Of a stretch of DNA of 64,000 bases, positions 1 through 7,517 are shown in pieces. Origin of the DNA: Streptomyces zagrosensis (GTDB lineage Bacteria; Actinomycetota; Actinomycetes; Streptomycetales; Streptomycetaceae); assembly GCF_014203645.1 (NCBI RefSeq), contig NZ_JACHJL010000026.1:35274-99273 (forward strand), given 5' to 3'. Numbering within the stretch: position 1 is the stretch's first letter; each line of letters begins with the position of its first letter. The notes beneath the pieces are model-generated. The model was not told where the DNA came from and searched no databases. It saw only the letters and a program-made list of their open reading frames with translations. The position numbers and the translations under genes are program-made.

Positions 1-1
1 C

Positions 2-628
2 TTCCACCGGATATCGAGCACCGGCTATGTCTGCCTCACCATCGCCGAGCACCTGGTCTCCGGGCCGCGCACGGCGGCCGAATTCGTGGACTACTGCCAG
101 TCCGATGCCAGGCGCGGCGCTCCGTTCCGCGATGCGTCGGTCGCCCACGCCGGAGTTGGCCAGGCCATCGGAGCGGCGTCGGGCGATGTCTACTGGACAG
201 TGCTGTGGGCCGAGCCGTTCTCGCGGGCGGGCCTGGCGCGCACGGCGGCGGAGGTGGTGGCGCTCACCAACGCCGAGCGGGTCGCGGCCGGACTGCGCCC
301 GCTGGCCGTCGATCCGCGCCTGACGATGGCCGCGCAAGCGCACAGTGCCGACATGGTCACCCGCGGCTTCTACGCCCACACCACGCCCGATGGTCGCGAG
401 CCCTGGGACCGAGCAGCGGCGGCCGGGTGCCCCCATCGGGGCATCGGCGAGAACATCGCCTGCGGCCAGCGCAGCCCCACTGACGTCGTCCGCGGCTGGA
501 TGAACAGCCCGGGCCATCGCGCCAACATTCTGGCCGCCGGCTTCGACGAGATCGGCATCGGATACGCCACGGGCAGCCTGGCTGGCACGTACTGGACACA
601 ACTCTTCGGCACGGCGGGCAGGCGCTGA
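2..628 (+). CDS. tandem CAP (SCP/PR1)-domain protein, 5' end outside window
   Basis: The frame is open from base 2 to the stop at 628, so the gene starts upstream and only its last 208 residues are visible. The second half is a clear CAP domain: TNAERVAAGL, a HSADM motif, then a GENIACGQ, WMNSPGHRANIL and YWTQLFG series ending near the stop. The first ~75 residues look like the C-terminal half of another, more divergent CAP domain (HLVSGP, a GVGQA-like strand, YWTVLWAEPF), which suggests two domains in tandem. CAP proteins in actinomycetes are usually exported and of uncertain activity. The signal sequence would lie outside the window. A GTG at 86 could be taken as a start, but it has no good ribosome site and would cut the first domain. 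The stop lies inside the first unit of a 28-bp tandem repeat. Confidence 0.85.
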   Translation, partial: FHRISSTGYVCLTIAEHLVSGPRTAAEFVDYCQSDARRGAPFRDASVAHAGVGQAIGAASGDVYWTVLWAEPFSRAGLARTAAEVVALTNAERVAAGLRPLAVDPRLTMAAQAHSADMVTRGFYAHTTPDGREPWDRAAAAGCPHRGIGENIACGQRSPTDVVRGWMNSPGHRANILAAGFDEIGIGYATGSLAGTYWTQLFGTAGRR

Positions 629-737
629 AGCACACGGAACGGCGGGCAAGCGCTGAGGCGCACCGAACGGCGGGCTGGCACTGAGACGCACGGAACGGCG
701 GGCTGGCACTGAGACGCACGGAATGGCGGGCAGGTGG
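612..737. repeat. 28-bp tandem repeat, about 4.5 copies
   Basis: Units of 28 bp begin at 612, 640, 668 and 696, with a partial fifth from 724. Units 3 and 4 are identical and the others differ at a few positions. Each unit begins with a GGCGGGC core and contains a CTGA. The first copy overlaps the end of the CAP-domain gene, so the array probably grew from its 3' end. No hairpin or coding role is evident. Confidence 0.85.
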
Positions 738-811
738 TCGCGTCCTGTCCGCTGCCTCTCGTCCAGCGCGCTGTGGGTGGTCTGCATGCCGTGGACGACC
801 CGCACGGGCAG

Positions 812-866
812 AACTGTTCATGGCTGTTCATGACCGTTCATGGCTCTCCATGCTCTTCATGACTGA
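812..866. repeat. short phased TTCATG repeats
   Basis: Near-copies of a 10-bp word containing TTCATG recur with about helical spacing (817, 827, 837), followed by two imperfect copies up to about 865. They sit between the CAP gene and the convergent Rv1733c-like gene. They could be simple-sequence expansion or clustered protein-binding half-sites. Confidence 0.6.
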
Positions 867-905
867 GCTAGCCCGGCTTGCTTGACCTACGCCATCTCGC
901 GCGCC

Positions 906-1496
906 TCAGACCCGACCGCTCCACTTCGGACCGATCTCGGCCCATGCGCACTCCCACTGCTCGTTGCGATCCCGCTCCAGCCTGCGCTGCACCAGGTGGC
1001 GGGCGATCAGCGTGACGCAGCCGAACCCGGTCGCCGCCATCGCGCCAAGGACCGCCGCCCGAGTGGTCGCCTGCTCGGGGCTAAGCGGCGTCGAGGTTAG
1101 CTCGCCGCGCGCGTCGGTCCACACGGTGACCCTCGCACCGGCCTTACGCCCCTCCTCCACCCGCGCCTTTCCGGTATGGGTGGCTCCATCTGGGGTCGTC
1201 CAGCGGACGGTGGCGTGCACCCGGTTGACGCCGGGGTCACCCAGTTCGGTGGGGCGCGCCGGCACGTCCTTGACGAGTTCGGCCTGCGTTTGGTGCCGGT
1301 GCTCGTGCTGCTCCATGAGCGGTTCCTGCACGGTCACAGCCGTCGTTGCCCCCAACGCCGCCCCTCCCACCACCATGATCACGGCCGTGAGCAATACGGT
1401 CCACGCCTCGATCACGTCCGTACGGCGGCGTAGCGGATTGCGTCGCCAGCGCCACAGCCAACGCCGCAGGCCGCGCCGTATCGCCCGTGCGCTCAT
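906..1496 (-). CDS. Rv1733c-family membrane protein
   Basis: This 196-aa protein starts with a very basic N-terminus (RRGLRRWLWRWRRNPLRRR). A transmembrane segment follows at about residues 30-53. A soluble extracytoplasmic section of about 90 residues contains VRWTTPDG and a GARVTVW strand. A second membrane segment lies at about 148-168, followed by a charged tail. This two-pass arrangement matches the Rv1733c-like family common in Streptomyces, whose function is unknown; the mycobacterial namesake is a dormancy-regulon antigen. The ATG at 1496 is preceded by a near-perfect ribosome site (AAGGAGGTGA), which fixes the start. The gene is monocistronic here, with divergent S4 gene upstream and the CAP gene converging. 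Confidence 0.8.
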   Translation of the reverse strand: MSARAIRRGLRRWLWRWRRNPLRRRTDVIEAWTVLLTAVIMVVGGAALGATTAVTVQEPLMEQHEHRHQTQAELVKDVPARPTELGDPGVNRVHATVRWTTPDGATHTGKARVEEGRKAGARVTVWTDARGELTSTPLSPEQATTRAAVLGAMAATGFGCVTLIARHLVQRRLERDRNEQWECAWAEIGPKWSGRV

Positions 1497-1815
1497 CGGC
1501 TCACCTCCTTGGCGAGTTGCCCTTCAACATTCCCCTGCATCCCCTGCATCCCTACATTCCCCTGGTGCGTGGTCTTGGCGGGCCGTCCTGGTGGATTCCA
1601 CCCAGCAGATCCAGCGAGCTATGACCTGTGACGCCCCATACGCACCCCATACGCACCCCATAGGACGCGGGTACCGTGCCCGCCCGATCGCATGCATGCC
1701 ACCTGGTCGAGACGGCCAGGAACCGCGCCGGCCAGGCGCCGAGCCACCGGGTGGCGCGTGGCCTTGGCGTAAAACCCACCTCGGTGATCCCAGGCCCGGC
1801 GCTACAGTCGCAGGC
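1497..1815. other. divergent intergenic region with short repeats
   Basis: This 319-bp stretch separates the Rv1733c-like gene from the S4 gene and holds no convincing gene. Near 1540-1563 the CCCTGCAT/CATTCCCCTG word recurs, and at about 1633-1663 an 11-bp word (ACGCACCCCAT) is repeated in tandem. TACAGT at 1803-1808 lies 7 nt before the S4 gene ATG and is a possible -10 box for a leaderless transcript. No clear -35 is visible. Confidence 0.5.
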
Positions 1816-2190
1816 ATGACGGCAGACGAGGGGACCGTACGAATCGATAGCTGGATCTGGTCGGTGCGGCTGACGAAAACCCGCTCCGTGGCCGCCACGG
1901 CTTGCCGGGGTGGCCACGTCCGGGTCAATGGCGACCGGGTGAAACCCGCCGCTGTGGTGCGCCCGGGGGACGAGGTGCGGCTGTTCCATGCGGGGCGTGA
2001 GCGCATCGTTGTTGTCTCGCGCGTGGTCCGTAAGCGGGTCGGCGCTGCCGTCGCCGCGGAGTGCTACGTGGACAAGAGCCCGCCCCCGCCGCCGCGCGAG
2101 GAGGTCGCGGTGCTCGGCGTGCGCGACCGGGGCACGGGCCGCCCCACCAAGCGCGACCGGCGAGAACTGGAACGCCTACGCGGCAACTGA
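1816..2190 (+). CDS. S4-domain RNA-binding protein (Hsp15-like)
   Basis: This is a 124-aa protein. Residues about 8-70 form an S4 RNA-binding domain: RIDSWIWSVRLTKTRS, then GGHVRVNGDRVKP and VRPGDEVRL. The C-terminus has a proline run and a basic end (KRDRRELERLR). Size and order match the HslR/Hsp15-like family, which in E. coli binds stalled 50S subunits carrying nascent peptide. Actinobacterial members are usually annotated only as RNA-binding S4 proteins, so the specific role is inferred. The ATG at 1816 begins the conserved domain. A longer in-frame reading upstream shows no conserved sequence. There is no good Shine-Dalgarno, and TACAGT lies 7 nt upstream, consistent with leaderless initiation. 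Confidence 0.85.
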   Translation: MTADEGTVRIDSWIWSVRLTKTRSVAATACRGGHVRVNGDRVKPAAVVRPGDEVRLFHAGRERIVVVSRVVRKRVGAAVAAECYVDKSPPPPPREEVAVLGVRDRGTGRPTKRDRRELERLRGN

Positions 2191-2451
2191 TCAGGCCACT
2201 TCCACAGCCGGATGGCGCCGCGACATGCGCGGTGCCATCCGGCTGATCTGCTGCCACGGCCGGGCCTGGCTACGGTTCGCGGCTTCGGCCAGTGCACCAC
2301 CCGGACGCCGGCGCGGTGGGAAGGCGGAATGGGGTAGGGATGATCCGCGCGGCCATCGAGCGCGCCGCGGATGTCCCGGTGGCTGCCTGGCCTGGGTGTT
2401 TCGGGGGTGTCCCGGTGCCTTGGACCGCGGCCGTGGAAAGGAGTGCGACCG

Positions 2452-3102
2452 ATGATGCGCTTTCAAGACCGCCGAGCGGCGGGACGCGCGTTGGCGGAGC
2501 ACCTGCTGCCCTATCGCAAGGGCGGTCGGTGTCCCGATCCGCTGGTGCTTGCGCTTCCCCGGGGCGGGGTGCCGATCGGGGACGAGGTGGCCCGGTCGCT
2601 TGACGCGCCGCTGGATGTCATCGTCGTCCGCAAGATCGGCGCGCCGTTTGCCGAGGAGGTGGGCCTCGGCGCGGTAGCGGGCGATGACCCGCCGCTGTAT
2701 GACCAGGCTGCGCTGGTGCAGTTCGGGCTGACCGAGGACGATCTGGCACCGATTCTCGCCCGTGAGCGGCAGGAACTGCAACGGCGTACCGCGCTCTACC
2801 GCCAAGGCAGGCCCGAGGCCGAGCTCGCCGGCCGCACCGCGATCGTCGTGGACGACGGCCTCGCCACCGGCTCGACCGCACGCGCCGCGCTGCGGTTCGC
2901 CCGGCGCCAGGGTCCGGACCAGCTTGTGCTCGCCGCGCCGGTGTGTGCTCCCGATGCGGTGCGGTCGTTGCGCGACGAGGCGGACGACATCGTCTGCCTG
3001 GAGCAGCCACCCTCATTCCACGCGGTCGGCTCCTGGTACGAGGACTTCGCTCAGCTCACCGACGACGAGGTGCTGCGGGTGCTGCGTACCGACCGCGGCT
3101 GA
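2452..3102 (+). CDS. phosphoribosyltransferase-family protein
   Basis: This 216-aa protein has the type I PRTase signature at about residues 132-142 (VVDDGLATGST), the PRPP-binding loop. Upstream are LALPRGGVPIGDEVA and VVRKIG, which resemble the N-terminal half of PRTase-fold proteins often fused to or found beside dienelactone-hydrolase-like domains in actinobacteria and cyanobacteria. The C-terminal SWYEDFAQLTDDEV is also typical of this group. The substrate cannot be read from the sequence. The start is placed at the first of two adjacent ATGs (2452/2455) because AAAGGAG lies 8 nt upstream. The frame continues upstream from a GTG at 2371, but that part looks non-coding. The gene stands alone and converges on the next minus-strand operon. 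Confidence 0.85.
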   Translation: MMRFQDRRAAGRALAEHLLPYRKGGRCPDPLVLALPRGGVPIGDEVARSLDAPLDVIVVRKIGAPFAEEVGLGAVAGDDPPLYDQAALVQFGLTEDDLAPILARERQELQRRTALYRQGRPEAELAGRTAIVVDDGLATGSTARAALRFARRQGPDQLVLAAPVCAPDAVRSLRDEADDIVCLEQPPSFHAVGSWYEDFAQLTDDEVLRVLRTDRG

Positions 3103-3262
3103 CGGGTCGCCGCACCGCGGCATGGCCGGTTGGGCCAGCCGCGGCAGCAAGAACCAGCCGGGCCCAGACCGATGAGCCGCCGCAGGCGCACCGGCGCCGC
3201 TTTGCGTCAACTACCCAAGTGCCGCGCCCGAAATCGTCACAGGCTGATCAAGATCTGCGTGG

Positions 3263-3784
3263 TCACAGACTGCTCAAGATCTGTGGGGACAGCGTCTTGA
3301 GCTGGGTATTGACCCAGCGAAGCTGCCGGAGAGTACGCGGGTGGCAAGCGGTGGCCAGCCCCAGCAGACGGCCGTCCTTACGGGCCTGCGCCACCTGCGC
3401 CAGCATCTCCCAGGACAGGAAGTTGCCGGATGCAGTGAGGTACAGCGCGCGGAGGTCGAGCAGGAGCAGCGGCCCGGATTCGGGGTGCGGCCCGATGACC
3501 TCGGCGGCCACATCGCGTACGGTGCGGTCGCCGGTGGCCCGCTGCGGGTCGGCGAACGGCAGCCCCGGCGCGCTGGGCTGCGCGTCGGTGGCCAGGTCAA
3601 GGCCGTAGTCGAGGCCGGTCCGCGCCAAAAGCCCGACGTGTTCACGGGACCAGCCGGCGAGGTCGGTGGCGACGTGGTGCACCTCGTGCTCGGCGCGGTG
3701 GCGATCGGCCGCGGCGACCAGTTCCCTGGCCAGTGCGCTTTCACCGTGGTACAGCGTGCGTAGGGTCAGGGTGACGCCGTTCAT
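3263..3784 (-). CDS. small protein coupled to the molybdopterin oxidoreductase
   Basis: This is a 173-aa protein of unknown function. Its ATG (3784) overlaps the stop of the upstream oxidoreductase as ATGA, so the two are almost certainly translationally coupled and may act together. Residues about 15-50 are His/Glu-rich (HRAEHEVHHVATDLAGW). Residues about 105-165 read like an alpha/beta segment (GPLLLLDLRALYLTASG, then ARKDGRLLGLA) that faintly resembles a STAS fold; this is a weak, shape-based impression. No signal peptide or membrane segment is seen. A longer frame upstream lies entirely within the oxidoreductase gene and was rejected. The 3' end contains one copy of a short direct repeat (TCAAGATCTG) whose second copy lies just past the stop. 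Confidence 0.75.
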   Translation of the reverse strand: MNGVTLTLRTLYHGESALARELVAAADRHRAEHEVHHVATDLAGWSREHVGLLARTGLDYGLDLATDAQPSAPGLPFADPQRATGDRTVRDVAAEVIGPHPESGPLLLLDLRALYLTASGNFLSWEMLAQVAQARKDGRLLGLATACHPRTLRQLRWVNTQLKTLSPQILSSL

Positions 3785-6198
3785 CGCTGGCCCCCGTGCG
3801 TGCGGTGGGCGCGGACGGGCGCGGATGCCGTGGCGGTCGGGGCCGGGGACGGTTGGCCTTCGCTGCGGGCGATGAGGGTGACGCGGGCGGCGCTCGTCTT
3901 GTACAGCGGCTGTTTGGACACCGGGTCCCAGTCGGTGATGGTGGTCTCGTTGGCGGCCCGCCCCGCGCCATCGGGAGGCCGGTGGCCAAGCGGGGTGTCC
4001 CAGTAGCCGTAGTGGAAGGGCAAGAACGCCACGCCCTCGCGGATGCCACTGATCCGCAATCGAGCGTGCACCCGTCCCCGAGGCGTGGCCACCTCGACCA
4101 GGTCGCCCTCGCCGAGGCCATCGCGAGCGGCATCGGCGGCGGAGAGTTCGACCCACACCTCGGGGGCTGCGGCGTTGAGTTGCGGTACGCGGCCGGTCTT
4201 GGTGCGGGTGTGGAAATGGTAGAGAGTACGCCCCGTCGTCAGCCGCAGCGGAAATTGCGGTGTCGGCTCCTCGTGCGGGGGGACGTACTCAGCGGCCCGC
4301 AGCATGGCCTTGCCGTCCGGGTTGCGGACCCGGTAGTCGGCCTCCTCGAAGGCCGCGCCGGTGACCAGGTCCTTGCCGTAGCTTTCGGCGGCCTCCGAGT
4401 GGGCCCAGGTGAAGCCTTCGGCGTACAGGCGCTCGGTACCGCCGGGAGCCTGCTCGGTGCATGGCCACTGGATGCCATCGGCGCCACGCAGCTTGGCGTA
4501 GCTCAGCCCGGTGTAGTCGCAGGGCCGTCCGGCGCTGCACCGCTTCCACGCCTCGAAGGCGGACTCGGCGTCGTGCCAGGACACGAGCGGGGCGCCGTCC
4601 TTGTCGCGGAAATCCATGCGGCGCGCGTAGTCGAGGAAGATTTCGAGGTCGGGCCTGGCCTGGCCGGGCGGCTCGACAGCCTTACCCGACAGATGGACCG
4701 TGCGGTCGGCGTTGGTGAACGTGCCGGTCTTCTCGCCCCACGTGGCGGCGGGCAACACGACGTCGGCGAGCTGCGCCGTCTCGGTCAAGAACAGGTCTTG
4801 CACGACCGTGAACAGTCCCTCGCCGCTCAAGATGGCGCGGATACGGGCCAGTTCGGGCAGCGAGACGGCCGGATTGGTGCCGCTGATCCACAGCATGCCG
4901 ATCGACCCCTGTTCCGCGTAGCGGAACATCTGTAGGGCGTGGGTGGGCGGTCCGTAGTGCGGGATGGAGAGTGGTTCGACGTTCCATACCCTGGCCAGGT
5001 CGGCGATGTGGGCTTCGTTTTGCCAGTTGCGAAAGCCCGGCAGGTCGCCGTTGGCGCCGCACTCGCGGGTGTTTTGGGCGGTGGGCTGACCGTTCATCTG
5101 GAGCACGCCCGCGCCGGGCCTGCCCAGCATGCCGCGCAACAGGTGCAGGTTGTTGATCTGGACCGCGGCAGCCGTCGCCTGGTGGGACTGGTAGACGCCC
5201 TGGAGCACCGTGGACAGCAGCCGCTGTGACGCGCCCAGGATCTCGGCGGCCTCGGCGATGGCACGTGCCGGGACGTCGCAGATCTCCGCGGCCCAGGCCG
5301 GGGTGCACGGCGCGACGCACTTCGTCAGTTCCTCGTAACCGACGGCGTGCTCACGCACGTAGGCATGGTCCACCCGATCGGTGCGGATGATCTCGTGGAG
5401 CAGGGCGTTGAGCAGGGCCACGTTCGTGCCTCCCCGCGGCGCCAGATGTACGGTCGCCCGCTGGGCCACGGGGGTGGCCCGCGGGTCCACGCACACCAGG
5501 CGCGGCGGACTCGCCCCTGCCAGCCGGTCCAAAATGCGCATCCACGACACCGCCTGCGTCTCGGCCATGTTGTGGCCGAACAACGCGATCGTGTCGGCGT
5601 GGTCGATGTCCGTATAGGAGCCGGGCTGGCCGTCCGAGCCGAATGTCTGCTTGAGCGACTCGGCCGCGGTGGCGGTGCACAGCCGGGTGTTTCCGTCCAG
5701 ATGGTTGGTGCCGATCCCGGCATGAGCGATCACAGCGAGGGTGTAGTACTCCTCCAAGAAGAGTTGGCCGGTGGTGTAGAAGCCGATCGAGCCGGGGCCA
5801 CGCTGGTCCAGCAACTCCTTGGACCGGGCGACGACCCGCCCCATGGCCGTCTCCCCATCGCACTCCACCAACCGACCGCCCTCCCGGATCAGCGGCCGGG
5901 TGAGCCGGTCGGGCGAGGCGCCCGCCTGCCAGCCGAACAGGTCCTTGGGGCCCAGGCGCCCGTGGTTGACGCGATCGCCAGCACGCCCTCGCACACCGAC
6001 CATCCGCCCGTCGCGTACGGCGATGTCCATGGCGTCGCCATTGGAGTGGAGAAGCGAGGCGGTTGGCACCCACCGTTCAACGTCGTCCGGGCCGATGCCG
6101 TCTTGGAGTTGGCCGTCCACGCGCACCGGCCACGGCTCACCCGGCGCATACGGCGTACGGGCACCCCACGGCGCGGCGATCCGGTCCTCGTCCACCAT
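3781..6198 (-). CDS. molybdopterin oxidoreductase lacking the N-terminal Fe-S cysteines
   Basis: This 805-aa protein belongs to the formate dehydrogenase/nitrate reductase (bis-MGD) superfamily. Conserved parts run in order: DGRMVGVRGRAGDRVNHGRL (about 63-82), SPDRLTRPLIR (95-105), a likely Mo-ligand region TNHLDGNTRLC ending at Cys174, FGHNMAETQ, NGQPTAQNTRE, and a C-terminal dinucleotide-binding barrel (TGRTLYHFHTRTKTGR onward). In Fe-S members four cysteines bind a [4Fe-4S] cluster near the N-terminus. By alignment to that motif, these positions are Ser48, His51, Asp55 and Gly83 here. The protein therefore probably binds molybdopterin but no cluster. The ATG at 6198 has GGAGG 7-8 nt upstream. 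Substrate unknown. It forms an operon with the 173-aa gene that overlaps its stop. Confidence 0.85.
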   Translation of the reverse strand: MVDEDRIAAPWGARTPYAPGEPWPVRVDGQLQDGIGPDDVERWVPTASLLHSNGDAMDIAVRDGRMVGVRGRAGDRVNHGRLGPKDLFGWQAGASPDRLTRPLIREGGRLVECDGETAMGRVVARSKELLDQRGPGSIGFYTTGQLFLEEYYTLAVIAHAGIGTNHLDGNTRLCTATAAESLKQTFGSDGQPGSYTDIDHADTIALFGHNMAETQAVSWMRILDRLAGASPPRLVCVDPRATPVAQRATVHLAPRGGTNVALLNALLHEIIRTDRVDHAYVREHAVGYEELTKCVAPCTPAWAAEICDVPARAIAEAAEILGASQRLLSTVLQGVYQSHQATAAAVQINNLHLLRGMLGRPGAGVLQMNGQPTAQNTRECGANGDLPGFRNWQNEAHIADLARVWNVEPLSIPHYGPPTHALQMFRYAEQGSIGMLWISGTNPAVSLPELARIRAILSGEGLFTVVQDLFLTETAQLADVVLPAATWGEKTGTFTNADRTVHLSGKAVEPPGQARPDLEIFLDYARRMDFRDKDGAPLVSWHDAESAFEAWKRCSAGRPCDYTGLSYAKLRGADGIQWPCTEQAPGGTERLYAEGFTWAHSEAAESYGKDLVTGAAFEEADYRVRNPDGKAMLRAAEYVPPHEEPTPQFPLRLTTGRTLYHFHTRTKTGRVPQLNAAAPEVWVELSAADAARDGLGEGDLVEVATPRGRVHARLRISGIREGVAFLPFHYGYWDTPLGHRPPDGAGRAANETTITDWDPVSKQPLYKTSAARVTLIARSEGQPSPAPTATASAPVRAHRTHGGQR

Positions 6199-6649
6199 CG
6201 TCAGCCTCCGCCCTTTTGGCGCACCGTCCGGCGGCTGTCGTCGCCGCTGGACGAATGCCCCGATCTTTCGTCGCCAGTCACCGCCGACCGCGATCACCGC
6301 GCTGTGATCATGCGGCACTCCTGGCCGCCGGGCCGCGGAACCCGGCGGCTGGCCAGCGACCCACCACCCGTACAGGCCCTCGCGCGCTGCGCCACCCGGT
6401 CCCCGAAACTCACCGGCACGCGCCCGACCCTGGCGATCTCGATGCCGGGGTCGGGCGGCAGCGGTCGGGGCGCTCGCGCCAGCCGCAGCGATGGCCGGCG
6501 CTCGGTGGGTGCCGTGGTGCGACTCGGCGGGCGCCAGGACGGGGGTAGCATCCGCTTTCTTCGTACGATCCGGACTCATGCTGAGCACTGCTTCGGAGCG
6601 TGCTCCGTGCGGTACGGCGCGGCGCGGAGCAAGAACAGAAAGGACTGCC
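6199..6649. other. divergent promoter region, oxidoreductase / cupin genes
   Basis: This 451-bp region lies between two divergent genes. I see no conserved gene, tRNA or strong palindrome. Frames cross it in several phases, but none has a ribosome site plus recognisable protein. It presumably carries both promoters. Confidence 0.4.
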
Positions 6650-7312
6650 GTGGGACCGGTTTCTGAGCCCCGTGTGCTGACCCGGGTCGGCGAGCTGATC
6701 CGTGGCATGCCAGAACAGCACCGCGGAGCACTCTGGCGGCTCTCCGCTGACCAGCGACAATTGGATGCCAACGTCATTCACCTGCCGCCGCGAGCGCATG
6801 TCGCCGCGCACCTCGAAGCGCGCCTGGACGTGCTGTTGTACGTCATCGACGGGAGCGGACACCTTGCGAGCGAGGTCGGCCTGCCGGCGAACGAGCGCGA
6901 GGGCACGAAGGGCGAGAGCGGCCAACCGGAGTCGCCGGGCAACGAGCCGGGCCTGGGCGGCGGCGTGCTGGCGGGCGATGGCGCGGGGCAGCGGGACGAC
7001 GGAAGCGGTGTGCTAGACGGCGAGCGCGGCCAGTCGTTGCGGCCTGGTGCCGTGGTGTGGCTGCCGCACGGCGCCCGGCGGGCCGTGTCCGCCGGCCCCA
7101 CCGGTCTCACCTACCTCACCGTGCACCGCCGGCGCCCCGGCCTCACCATCGGCTCCCCCGCGCCCGCAGCACTACCGGCCCCCGTCGCCGCCGAGCGGGA
7201 GGGTGGTGAGGCGGCCTGTCTGCTGCACCGCGTCTGCCCCGCGTGCGGACGCCTGGCCCCCGAGACCGACGCCCGCTACTGCGGTCGCTGCGGCACTGCG
7301 CTGGCCGAGTAA
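6650..7312 (+). CDS. cupin-like protein with C-terminal zinc ribbon
   Basis: The product is 220 aa from the GTG at 6650, which has AGAAAGGA 5-6 nt upstream. Residues about 40-165 contain two cupin-type strands: VIHLPPRAHVAAHLEARLDV with VLLYVIDGSG, then RPGAVVWLPHGARRAVSAG with LTYLTVHRRRPG. They are separated by a ~45-residue Gly/Glu-rich insert (GNEPGLGGGVLAGDGAG). The C-terminus has a four-cysteine zinc ribbon, CPACGRLAPETDARYCGRCG. Combining a small-molecule or metal-binding barrel with a zinc ribbon suggests a sensor or regulator. The divergent position next to the molybdopterin oxidoreductase may be meaningful, but this is inference. An upstream ATG at 6578 is possible but lacks a ribosome site. 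Confidence 0.75.
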   Translation: MGPVSEPRVLTRVGELIRGMPEQHRGALWRLSADQRQLDANVIHLPPRAHVAAHLEARLDVLLYVIDGSGHLASEVGLPANEREGTKGESGQPESPGNEPGLGGGVLAGDGAGQRDDGSGVLDGERGQSLRPGAVVWLPHGARRAVSAGPTGLTYLTVHRRRPGLTIGSPAPAALPAPVAAEREGGEAACLLHRVCPACGRLAPETDARYCGRCGTALAE

Positions 7313-7346
7313 CTGAGCTAGCTGTGCCAGTCGGGTAGCCGAGCGT

Positions 7347-7378
7347 GAGCTGGCTGAGCGCTGAGCTGGCTGAGCGCT
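7347..7378. repeat. 16-bp direct repeat, two perfect copies
   Basis: GAGCTGGCTGAGCGCT occurs at 7347-7362 and 7363-7378, followed by a 6-bp partial copy. It lies between convergent genes, just before a long hairpin. Confidence 0.85.
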
Positions 7379-7411
7379 GAGCTGCCGCCCGCGGTGTGCA
7401 CCGCGTACGCG

Positions 7412-7458
7412 ACGGCGCACCGCGCCCGCGGGCGTGACCCGCGGGCGCGGTGCGCCGT
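7412..7458. terminator. perfect 21-bp stem-loop between convergent genes
   Basis: Arms at 7412-7432 and 7438-7458 are perfect reverse complements over 21 bp, with a 5-nt loop (CGTGA). The position, between the ends of the cupin gene (7312) and the subtilase gene (7518), fits a bidirectional terminator. It has no U-tract, as is common in Streptomyces. Confidence 0.85.
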
Positions 7459-7517
7459 GTGGTGCTCGACGTGCTGTGTGGGGGAAGAAGTGCCGATGTG
7501 CCTAGTGGCTAACGGAA

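Noticed and set aside
964..1815. N-terminal extension of the S4 gene frame
   Set aside because: Overlaps the antisense Rv1733c-like gene and is Ser/Arg-rich without similarity; the conserved domain starts at 1816.
6578..6649. Earlier ATG start for the cupin/zinc-ribbon gene
   Set aside because: No ribosome site, and the added 24 residues are Arg/Thr/Ala-rich without pattern; GTG 6650 has AGAAAGGA.
7412..7458. CRISPR or attachment-site reading of the long inverted repeat
   Set aside because: Single copy with no spacers, no integrase, and position between convergent genes fits a terminator.
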